64,000 bases of DNA from Microvirga pakistanensis (lineage in GTDB: Bacteria; Pseudomonadota; Alphaproteobacteria; Rhizobiales; Beijerinckiaceae), in assembly GCF_004458765.1 (NCBI RefSeq), contig NZ_SPJX01000108.1, forward strand, positions 1 to 64,000. The letters run 5' to 3'. The notes beneath the pieces are model-generated. The model made no database searches. It was not told the origin of the DNA and saw nothing but the letters and a program-made list of their open reading frames with translations. The position numbers were made by a program, and so were the translations under genes. Shown here in pieces: positions 44,092-51,497 of this stretch. Every line of letters starts with the position of its first letter. Position 1 is the first letter of the stretch.

Positions 44092-44455
44092 GAACGTCCT
44101 CCGCCGAACGGATGGCAGCCATTAAGCTAGCGGTGGAGAGCTCGCCGAGCGCTATGCAGTTGGGCCGCAACTCGTAGAGCAATCCCCGTCGGCCATTCTC
44201 CAGAATCCGCAGCACCTTCGCTGGTCTGACGGCGAACAACAACCGCACCGGATCGAGACCCGCAGTGCCATCACCGGGTCCGGTGATGATGATGTCCGGA
44301 TCCGCCTCGTGCACGGCCTCCACCAACGCCGAGGCCTCGAACACACCTTTCACTCGCCCGACGATCAGCAGATCCGCGTCCGATGCGACGATGCCCGAGA
44401 TGATGTCAGCCAGCATGTCAGGCAGGTTTGTGAGGAGGACTCGGATCTTAGCCAT
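44075..44455 (-). CDS. stand-alone degenerate receiver-like protein
   Basis: A 126-residue protein with the alpha/beta outline of a response-regulator receiver (KIRVLLTNLPDMLADIISGI, then DADLLIVGRVKG, then PDIIITGPGDG). The acidic pair at the end of strand 1 is replaced (LTNLP), and the phosphoacceptor position after strand 3 is Gly rather than Asp (IIITGPGD). It thus cannot be phosphorylated in the usual way. No output domain is attached. Its gene is the first of the injection operon, overlapping the next gene by 17 nt, so it may bind a partner and modulate assembly or firing. Confidence 0.7.
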   Translation of the reverse strand: MAKIRVLLTNLPDMLADIISGIVASDADLLIVGRVKGVFEASALVEAVHEADPDIIITGPGDGTAGLDPVRLLFAVRPAKVLRILENGRRGLLYELRPNCIALGELSTASLMAAIRSAEDVHGICR

Positions 44456-44786
44456 GTCTGTTCCACGTCGCCCCACCTTGCGCCGCTCAAGCGTTGGGGT
44501 AAATGAAGCCGAGGATCTAGACGTGGATCCAAACGAGGATGCAGATCGACATCCGCTGCCGAGTGGATGATTGCCTGATCCCACGAGACAGGACGCTCGG
44601 CGGCGCGATGGATATGTGGCACAGCGGCATGAACCATTGGATCTAGCGAGATCCATTCTTCCAATGGCCCCGTGGCATGCCTCCCGCTGGAGCGGGTCTC
44701 ACGCGCGGCGGCTGCGCATCATGACGGCGTGGCGATCGACGTTACTCACGCAGGTCTGATGGATCTCCACCTCTGCTGAGAAAGCC
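44456..44786. other. promoter region of the injection operon
   Basis: This 331-nt gap between the NarL-type regulator and the first operon gene most likely carries the operon promoter. A nested inverted repeat at 44634-44667 is listed separately. I cannot point to convincing -35 and -10 elements. Confidence 0.45.
44634..44667. promoter_or_regulatory. nested inverted repeat upstream of injection operon
   Basis: GGATCT (44639-44644) and AGATCC (44649-44654) form a perfect 6-bp stem with a 4-nt loop. CCATTGG (44634-44640) and CCAATGG (44661-44667) form a second, outer inverted repeat. It lies 179 nt upstream of the first operon gene and 120 nt after the regulator stop codon. It may be an operator or a weak terminator. 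Confidence 0.4.
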
Positions 44787-45479
44787 CTATAGCCCGGGAG
44801 GAGCCTGCGTCGAGAAGATCGGTGAGGGCGTGATGCTCGGATCGCGCCGAATCCGGGCGGCGACTTCGCCTCGCCGCCGCAACTGCAGCTTCTCAAGGAT
44901 GTTGTGGATGTGGTTCTTGACAGTCGCAACCCTGATCCGGAGCTGACAGGCGATCTCCTTGTTGGACAGACCGGTCTCTATGAGGGAGATGATTTCATGT
45001 TCCCGCTTAGTCAGCGGAGTTGCCGGACTGGGCGAGCCGAGGCCCGCCGAGAGTGTCGCCAGCCGGCCGATCAGGAGAGCCGCCAACCGGGGAGAACAGA
45101 CGAACTCGCCTCGCATGGTCTGATGGATGGCCATGATGAGATCGCTGGTCGATGCCTCACGGGCTACGAACGCCGCTGCGCCGGCTTCCGCCCACGCGAT
45201 GATGTCACGGTCCGCTTCCGAAATAGCCACCGCGATCACCTTCAGCTGCGGGTACTGCGTCATCAGACGCCGCGGCAGCCCAATACCCTCCTGAAGCGAA
45301 GTGTCGAGAAGAACCACGTCCGGAGAGAGGGTCCGGCATTCGTCCAGCGCGGTCTGCGGCGTTGCCGCACCCACGACATTCAGGCTCGCGTCACCCGAGA
45401 GAATGAGCGCCAAGCCCTCGCGGTAGAGGCGCACGTCGCTCATGATGATGACACGTGGCCGGGACAGGGCCAATGACAT
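44787..45479 (-). CDS. NarL-type LuxR regulator, likely controller of the injection cluster
   Basis: A 230-residue response regulator. The receiver domain (residues 8-125) keeps the phosphoacceptor Asp in PDVVLLDTSL but has SDVRLYREGL where an acidic pair is usual, and Arg (VAREAS) where the conserved Lys normally sits, so phosphorylation may be altered. Residues 155-220 are a GerE-type helix-turn-helix (LTKREHEIISLIETG, NKEIACQLRIRVATVKNHIH). No histidine kinase gene is adjacent. It lies on the same strand just upstream of the injection operon and is the natural candidate regulator. The start at 45479 was chosen over a 35-residue upstream extension with no family match. Confidence 0.85.
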   Translation of the reverse strand: MSLALSRPRVIIMSDVRLYREGLALILSGDASLNVVGAATPQTALDECRTLSPDVVLLDTSLQEGIGLPRRLMTQYPQLKVIAVAISEADRDIIAWAEAGAAAFVAREASTSDLIMAIHQTMRGEFVCSPRLAALLIGRLATLSAGLGSPSPATPLTKREHEIISLIETGLSNKEIACQLRIRVATVKNHIHNILEKLQLRRRGEVAARIRRDPSITPSPIFSTQAPPGL

Positions 45480-45879
45480 CGCAGGCTCCCGTTCGGAGCC
45501 CGTCATCCCGCACCATGGGTCGGATCGAGACATTCTGCAGACCTCACAACGGCGCCTCTGACCCGCCTCTGCTCGGCTGGTCATTGGGTTGCGGACGCAA
45601 TCATTGCAACGTCGATCCTACGCGTTCGACCATCGTCACTTTGACTTGAGGACACCACTCAAACTGGGTCGAAAATGATCTATCGATGAAAGATAACCTA
45701 TGATGGAACGCTTCGCTAGAGCATCGTGGCCTTGAACGCCGGGTGTTCGACTGGATCGCACCCGCCTCGAATGGATACCCAAGATCGGCGCGCTGCTACT
45801 CTGTTCCGTTAGTGCATGAGCGAAGCGCAGTTCTCAGGGAGCCGCCTGGACGTTGCCGGGCCGCACATCTTTGGTTCTG
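45480..45879. other. 400-nt region between regulator and metallo-beta-lactamase genes
   Basis: No supported gene. It carries the upstream region of the regulator gene and the downstream end of the patatin/subtilase/metallo-beta-lactamase operon. A TAGAGCATCG sequence at about 45718 matches the left end of the palindromic repeat at 15913, but the rest of that element is missing. Confidence 0.4.
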
Positions 45880-47094
45880 TCAGAACCCAAGAGGGGTAAG
45901 CAGATCGATGACGTGGGGCTGGTTCGGTTGGGCGCAGACGACCTGCTGACCTGCCGCTGGCATGTCCCGCTTCGCAAACAACGCAGCCAAACTATCACGC
46001 TCCGGCACCCAATTTCTTCTCTTGGAGCGCTCTGCGTCGATCTCCTCGATCGGATACGTGAAATGAAGCGTGAAAGGCCGGTTGCCGCAGACAGAGAACA
46101 GCATCTCCAAGGTTTCACGCTCCGGATTGCCGTGCTCCCCGTTCCCGGAAAAAACATAGTGATCCGCGGTAACACGCTCGAAGAAGCTCGGCTCCATGTT
46201 GTTGGCGCTGCCGTGATGCGGAACTTTCAGGATGTCGACATGCAAAGACCCACCTTGCGGAACCAAACCCGTCAGCTCCAGACCTTCCAGGATCTTGTCG
46301 CCACGGGCATCCCCGGTCAGCAGCATCCGCTTTCCTGCCAGTTCGGCGAGAGCGACAATGCTCGACAGATTCGGCACTGACTCGTCAGTGAACGCCGCGA
46401 GCGCTGCCTCGGGAGAGGAGCGCTTCAGGTCTCTCTTCTTCAGCCACTCGTCATGCTTCGTCTGGAGCGCCTCGAGCTCTGCCTGCATCGGACCAACGAC
46501 TGTCAAGCTGAGATCCCGGCCGAGGTCGACCGGTTTCGCCCCGGTTCGCGCCATGATGAGCTTGCCCCCGAACTCACCGTTGATCGCGACATCGAGGCGG
46601 CGCAGATCGTCGCGCAGGCGATGCCCCTGGCCGAGGCTCGCCAACACCTTGATTGCATCCGCGTCAAGGCCCTCGATATTCTCTGGATCACCTCCGACCG
46701 CGGCGGCGCCGAACTGGGCCGTGATGGACGCCCGCATCTCCTCGGGCGTATTCCCAATGATGTCGTCGAAGGTATTGTGCCAGCAACCCAGGAGGTCGAG
46801 GAGGGCAGGCCGACGTTCGTCGCTCTGTGCGACCAGCTCGCCCGTGAGATCCAAGATACCGTGAATGTGGTCATCGTCCACATGGCTGACCATCAGGACG
46901 TCAACGGGAAGTGCCTGTGCCGAGCCGATTTGCCGCGCTGCTCGAATCTCGCCGAGCCGTGACCGCAGATGTTTGCGATAAACCTTCGCCGGGCCGCCAT
47001 CGATGAGCATCAGGCCAGGATCGTCCTTGCATCCCCAATGGACCAGCAGGCAATCGCCTTTCCGGGCGGGCCTCACATCAAGACTGAAGATCAT
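45880..47094 (-). CDS. metallo-beta-lactamase-fold hydrolase, ComEC-like
   Basis: A 404-residue MBL-fold protein. The zinc motif is the variant HVDDDH (residues 71-76, with Asp in place of the middle His) followed by IHGILDL. A second metal-binding site is seen as DILKVPHHGS with the paired His residues typical of the ComEC/Rec2-like branch. LLTGDAR is the expected Asp-containing strand. Such proteins hydrolyse phosphodiester or related bonds, often in nucleic acids or nucleotides. About 160 residues between the two sites are an insertion specific to this protein. It is the last gene of a three-gene operon, 13 nt after the subtilase. The start at 47094 removes a 25-residue extension into the subtilase gene. 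Confidence 0.85.
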   Translation of the reverse strand: MIFSLDVRPARKGDCLLVHWGCKDDPGLMLIDGGPAKVYRKHLRSRLGEIRAARQIGSAQALPVDVLMVSHVDDDHIHGILDLTGELVAQSDERRPALLDLLGCWHNTFDDIIGNTPEEMRASITAQFGAAAVGGDPENIEGLDADAIKVLASLGQGHRLRDDLRRLDVAINGEFGGKLIMARTGAKPVDLGRDLSLTVVGPMQAELEALQTKHDEWLKKRDLKRSSPEAALAAFTDESVPNLSSIVALAELAGKRMLLTGDARGDKILEGLELTGLVPQGGSLHVDILKVPHHGSANNMEPSFFERVTADHYVFSGNGEHGNPERETLEMLFSVCGNRPFTLHFTYPIEEIDAERSKRRNWVPERDSLAALFAKRDMPAAGQQVVCAQPNQPHVIDLLTPLGF

Positions 47095-47107
47095 GCCAGC
47101 TCTCCCG

Positions 47108-48994
47108 TCAAATACTCTGGAGGGCGCGGAGGACGTCGAGCATTCCATGGCCCTGGAAAGTGCGTTCACGGTTAAGCCCAGTTGCGCTGTCGCAGATGAT
47201 CTGTTTGATGCGTTTGGGCTGCCCGATGAGCTCCGAGTAGCGGGCCATCAGCATTGCCGCGGCGCCACTCACATGTGGCGCCGCCATACTGGTCCCGTCC
47301 TGCTGACCCCAGCCATTGTCCGGCAGCGGCCCGTGAATGCGTTCGCCCGGCGCCACGAGGTCAGGTTTCAGACGCCCGTCTCCGGTTGGACCGCGGCTGG
47401 AGAAAAAGCTCACTCCGTAAGTATGAGGCCAGTACCTGTGCGTCGAGCCGACGGTGATCACGCTGTCGGCGTTCCCAGGATCCGTGATGCTGAAAGCAGC
47501 ATAACTCTCGAAGGATCCTTCACGTGTCTCGAAGCTGTGATAGCCGCGATTTCCGGCTGCCGCCACGACCACTACGCCGCTCTCGATGAGACGCTCGCAT
47601 TCGTTGCAAACGGGCGTCCGGCCGCAGGCGAAGTTGCGGACGTCGTGCGGGATTGAAAGGCTGAGGTTGACGCCGTGCACGTTCATGAACCCGGCGCGCT
47701 CGTTGATGTGTCGGAGATACTGCAATGCGGCTATCACGGCGAACTCGGTGTCCGATGCCGATCGAGCCAGGACCCTAATGTCGAGAAGCTTGATGTCCGG
47801 GCACATGCCGTGGGCAAAATCGTTTTCTTCCTCCTTACCAGGCTCCTTATCTGGCTTGCGAGCGCCGATGATGCCAGCCACATGGGTCCCATGGCTGCCG
47901 TTGGGTGGTGTATCCGGTAAGATCTCAACGAATCTCTCCACGAGCTCCCATTGCATGGACCTGCCGCGCCGCGCGTCCTGCGCAAGGGTGGCAAGGTATT
48001 CCCGCGCCTTTGCCGGCTCCGGCGGATGGAGGAGAGGCCTCTTAAGGAGCATGTCCGCACGTACGTTGAGCGTTTCGGCGCGAAGATTGTCCAGGCTGAT
48101 GATCTGTCTAATGGTGCTGAAGTCGAGGCTGCGCGTGACGCGACAGGATTTGCCGTTCCTGTCCTTGAAAACCGGGTGTTTGGCATCGATCCCAGAGTCG
48201 AGCACGGCCCAGGTGATGTCCTCGCAGTTAATGGAGAACAGCGTGCGGGCGGCATCAGCCTTTACGGCTGGAACCGAGCGCTCGAGCGCCGCGGTCGCGC
48301 GTCGGTTGAGCGAGACCTGCCAGACCAGGGATGTGCGCTCGGGTGTCTCCGGATCGATGCTCCCGAAGAGAGTGGTCAGACGTTCCGCTACCTCCCGACC
48401 CTTGATCCACTGAAGCAGTGCCGTGAGGTCTCGTGGCTGCGCGAGGCGCTTCGCGCCGGAAGGGCGAGTTGGACCAAGGGAAGCCCAATGAATGATCCCG
48501 GTCAGGGCCACGTAGCGGTCGAGCGGAGTGAGTTCGATTCCGGGCAATGGTTCTGCCCGAGGGGGCTGGCCGGAACTCCGCTCCCAGGCTTGTGCCGTCG
48601 TGATGAGTGTGTCGACGATTTTTTCGATACGGTCGCGCGAGTATGGGCTGAGCTTCGTCCTGACGTTACCGACCGACCACCAGTACGTCATCGGTACGAG
48701 GTGCCGAATGACGGCCTCGAATGTTAGCCGGGCCGCGACAATCCCTTGCACGTACGCGACGTTGCGATCCTCCTCGCCTTGTGCGGGAGGGCCGCTGTCG
48801 ACGATTGCGGCGGCTACCCGGCCGGACGGCACCGTGCGGTATGGCTCGATGAGCAGGTCCTGCGGTTTATCCGGATCATTCGCGAAAGCGATCCAAACAT
48901 CTGCAAGGATTGGCGATTCCTGCAACTGGCGGCGATCGTCCATAGGCCCGAGCAGGATGAACTCGACGAAGCGTCTCGGGATCGGGACAGCCAT
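47108..48994 (-). CDS. intracellular S8 subtilisin-like protease with N-terminal extension
   Basis: A 628-residue serine protease. The catalytic triad is intact: Asp266 in AVLDSGID, His368 in HGTHVAG, and Ser569 in GTSMAAP; the oxyanion Asn lies in AAAGN near residue 481. The catalytic domain spans about 255-615. There is no signal peptide, so the enzyme stays inside the cell. Residues 1-250 form an extra domain of unknown family with a helical centre (KIVDTLITTAQAWERSS) and no prodomain-like features. Its substrate could be the partner proteins in the operon. The gene starts 3 nt after the patatin stop and ends 13 nt before the metallo-beta-lactamase start. Confidence 0.88.
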   Translation of the reverse strand: MAVPIPRRFVEFILLGPMDDRRQLQESPILADVWIAFANDPDKPQDLLIEPYRTVPSGRVAAAIVDSGPPAQGEEDRNVAYVQGIVAARLTFEAVIRHLVPMTYWWSVGNVRTKLSPYSRDRIEKIVDTLITTAQAWERSSGQPPRAEPLPGIELTPLDRYVALTGIIHWASLGPTRPSGAKRLAQPRDLTALLQWIKGREVAERLTTLFGSIDPETPERTSLVWQVSLNRRATAALERSVPAVKADAARTLFSINCEDITWAVLDSGIDAKHPVFKDRNGKSCRVTRSLDFSTIRQIISLDNLRAETLNVRADMLLKRPLLHPPEPAKAREYLATLAQDARRGRSMQWELVERFVEILPDTPPNGSHGTHVAGIIGARKPDKEPGKEEENDFAHGMCPDIKLLDIRVLARSASDTEFAVIAALQYLRHINERAGFMNVHGVNLSLSIPHDVRNFACGRTPVCNECERLIESGVVVVAAAGNRGYHSFETREGSFESYAAFSITDPGNADSVITVGSTHRYWPHTYGVSFFSSRGPTGDGRLKPDLVAPGERIHGPLPDNGWGQQDGTSMAAPHVSGAAAMLMARYSELIGQPKRIKQIICDSATGLNRERTFQGHGMLDVLRALQSI

Positions 48995-48997
48995 GCC

Positions 48998-50128
48998 TCA
49001 GACTCCGCCCGGACAAGGAAATTCGCCCCTCGGCAGGTCTGGTGTCACATGCTTCCGCAATGCGGCGTCACAGACGGCATATCCCCAATTGATAAGCCGC
49101 TCCTGATGGTGGGCGGACATGCGCTTCAGCCGTGTCGGGATCTCAGCGAGGGCCAGGGTACGTTCATGGGGGCAGGGCAGGGCGCTTGCGAGCCCATAAT
49201 CGGCAATATTCGTGCGGATGCCCCAATAAGCCCCCTTCCGGGAGCCTGCCTTGTACGAGTCGATGACCTGCCTCTTGCGCAGCGAGCGGACCTGATTGTC
49301 CACTAGGTCCATGATCCTATAGGCATGCCGCGCCCAATCGGTCTTGGGCTCCTCCTCTGGCGCGAGCTTGCCGCCCCCGTCGCTGACGAGGATCGTCTTG
49401 TAGCGTTTCCAGGCTGTTTCAAGCCCGAGATTGTCATAGACACCCCCATCGGTAAGCATGACCTTCGAGGTGAAGGGTTCACGTTGGAGATCGTGACCGG
49501 AACCGGGAGTGAAGCCATCGGGGTCGAGCCTCAACTCGAAAGGTGAGAGGACAGGCGGAAAGGCCGACGAGGCAGCAACTGCGCGAGACAGTGGGATCGG
49601 CGGTCTACGATATTCGCCAACGCGATAATCACGCATATAGGGCTTCATGAAACGCCAGAGGGCACCCGATTGGACATTGGTCGCATTGATGACGAACCGT
49701 GGCGCGTCGGGCAGGTCCTGCAGGGTTGCGCCATGATAGAGATAGCGATCATAGGCGCCGGAGACCTGGTCGCTGATACGACCCGGCAGGGCGATGCCCC
49801 AGAAGATCGCGTCGGCATCGATTGTCTCTCCTGCCAGCGCACGGATCGGCTCGACTACCCGTGGGACAAAGTCGGTGAGCACGCGTACGGGGTCGAAGCT
49901 GAGATGGGGCCACGCCATAGCCAGCACGCCGGCCGTGATCGATCCGCCTGAAACGCTGGAGATGCGAGCGATGTCATTGAGCTGCCCGGCTTCGTAGAGC
50001 CGCCAGAGGGTTCCCACGTGAAACAGCATCGCTCGATAGCCCCCGCCGGACAGACAGAGGGCAACACCTTCTTCCGGCCCACGGGGGCTCTCTTCGCTCT
50101 CGATGGTCTGAACAGGATCCTCCGGCAT
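48998..50128 (-). CDS. patatin-like phospholipase, first gene of a three-gene operon
   Basis: A 376-residue soluble patatin. The oxyanion loop is LSGGGYRA (residues 27-33), the nucleophile elbow is SVSGGS with Ser60, and the catalytic DGG has Asp227 (LTDGGVYDN). It has no signal peptide. It belongs to the broader bacterial patatin family, not the CapV-like branch of the other patatin in the window, because the elbow and start motif differ. A C-terminal region of about 130 residues extends past the catalytic domain. It leads the operon with the subtilase and metallo-beta-lactamase. Membrane damage after activation by proteolysis or nucleotide signal is an inference. Confidence 0.88.
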   Translation of the reverse strand: MPEDPVQTIESEESPRGPEEGVALCLSGGGYRAMLFHVGTLWRLYEAGQLNDIARISSVSGGSITAGVLAMAWPHLSFDPVRVLTDFVPRVVEPIRALAGETIDADAIFWGIALPGRISDQVSGAYDRYLYHGATLQDLPDAPRFVINATNVQSGALWRFMKPYMRDYRVGEYRRPPIPLSRAVAASSAFPPVLSPFELRLDPDGFTPGSGHDLQREPFTSKVMLTDGGVYDNLGLETAWKRYKTILVSDGGGKLAPEEEPKTDWARHAYRIMDLVDNQVRSLRKRQVIDSYKAGSRKGAYWGIRTNIADYGLASALPCPHERTLALAEIPTRLKRMSAHHQERLINWGYAVCDAALRKHVTPDLPRGEFPCPGGV

Positions 50129-50684
50129 GTGTTCCTCCGGTCATCCGAGTCGTTACCGGACCGGCTGCGATCACACGCCCTGCGCCTAGTCCTTGGAACA
50201 CTATAGGGAGGCCTGTTCGACATCGGAACAGCTCAGTCACTCTTGGTGATGGCGCGAAAGGATATCGGGCCCGACCGGATTGCCTCGCAATCCCCGGGGT
50301 ATCGTCACATTGCGCAAGGAAGAACGGCTACGGGCTTTTCCGGATCGAGGTAAACTGGACGGCGATCTTCCTGCTTTACCGCAAGTGTGATAACTATTTC
50401 GCACAGTGTGATGCGGAGAACGGGTGATCGGGCGGACGCGTCAGTCAATGCAGTTGTATGGCTCCGGTTCGAGCGTCAGGCGATGGTGAGTTGCTGTTCG
50501 TGCGCGCTTCTGGCCGACACGATCTGTCTTGTAGAATGCCGGCTGCGAGGCGCCACATGAGCCATTGGGAGATCTTTCGCTGGAAACCGATCCGTTGCCA
50601 TGTGCCCGAGCGCACCGACAGGGTTCGTTTCATGGTTGATGGTGAGCCCGGCAACAGAATGCCTGTCATGATGAGGAGAGTGCT
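50129..50684. other. 556-nt region without supported gene
   Basis: It lies between the divergent patatin operon and the repeat protein gene. Only short frames without a good start are present. The 3' end has the AGGAGA ribosome binding site of the gene at 50685. Confidence 0.4.
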
Positions 50685-51308
50685 ATGCCTGGATTGCCCT
50701 TCGCACCTCTTGCGTTCGGTGTTCTGATCTTGAGTTCGAGTCTAGCAATGGCTCAGTCCGCAAGGACGAGCCCAGGCGGCCCGGTTCAGTACTACGAGGG
50801 CGTGACGCCGCGCGGCATCGTCACCCAGCGGCCAGATCCGTCCTGTGGCCTTGTGCAAGTCGGCTCGCGTCGTCTCTGGGCCTGTCCCGTGCAAACAACC
50901 GGCTCGGTCAGAGCGCCGGGAGCCGGCATATTTGAGTCGGGTTATTACCGCAGCGGTGATAACAATCGTACGGGCGTAAGCGCCAGAGGCGGCAGTAACG
51001 CCGCCAGCAACAGCGGCAACACGACGAGCAGTACTACTGGCAGTACCACTGGCAGTACCACCGGTAAGAGTGGTGGCACCATGAGCGGCAGCACCGGCAA
51101 CTCCGGCACCATGAGTGGTACGACTGGTAAGAGCGGCAATGGCACGATGAGCGGCAGCAATGGCAATACCACCGGTAAGAGTGGTGGCACCATGAGCGGC
51201 AGCTCCGGCAATACGAGCGGCAGCAGTGGTAGTCGCGGCGGCAGCAGCGGCGGTGGCAGCGGTGGCGGTGGCAGCGGTGGCGGTGGCGGCTCGCGTGGCG
51301 GGATGTGA
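50685..51308 (+). CDS. secreted Gly/Ser/Thr-rich repeat protein
   Basis: A 207-residue exported protein. Residues 1-24 are a signal peptide (PFAPLAFGVLILSSSLAMAQ). A Cys-containing segment of about 70 residues follows. From residue about 103 to the end it is almost entirely Gly, Ser and Thr with some Asn, Lys and Met, in imperfect repeats such as TGKSGGTMSGS; two DNA copies of this unit about 110 nt apart are nearly identical. Such chains are flexible and may be extracellular linkers, matrix or wall-associated proteins. A clear AGGAGA site precedes the start. Function is unknown. Confidence 0.75.
   Translation: MPGLPFAPLAFGVLILSSSLAMAQSARTSPGGPVQYYEGVTPRGIVTQRPDPSCGLVQVGSRRLWACPVQTTGSVRAPGAGIFESGYYRSGDNNRTGVSARGGSNAASNSGNTTSSTTGSTTGSTTGKSGGTMSGSTGNSGTMSGTTGKSGNGTMSGSNGNTTGKSGGTMSGSSGNTSGSSGSRGGSSGGGSGGGGSGGGGGSRGGM
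50997..51308 (+). repeat. imperfect tandem repeats coding for Gly/Ser/Thr tract
   Basis: The DNA is built of short units like GGCAGTACC, and of the longer unit ACCGGTAAGAGTGGTGGCAC, which occurs near 51060 and again near 51171. The tract looks prone to slippage, so its length may vary between strains. Confidence 0.6.
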
Positions 51309-51497
51309 CGATTGACGCCCATCCGTCGCACGAGCATCCTTCGGCCCAATGATCGCCAGCCAGGGACGTTGCCGATTGCTCTGCCCCTAGCTGGCACCTT
51401 GAGGCTGTTGCCTCCATCCGTCAGGCCAAGGTTCGGTCAGCCATCCACGGACGGTCAAGTCACTCGCATCCTGGTGGTGCAGCTCACTGGTCGTCCA

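Noticed and set aside
23896..44455. Complete prophage
   Set aside because: Tail-like genes are present, but no integrase, terminase, portal, capsid, holin or replication gene is seen in or beside the block.
23896..44455. Type VI secretion system
   Set aside because: There is one sheath protein, not a TssB/TssC pair, and no TssJ, TssL, TssM, TssK or ClpV homolog.
50458..50727. 89-residue plus-strand frame
   Set aside because: It overlaps the start of the repeat protein gene, has no family-like sequence and no clear ribosome binding site.
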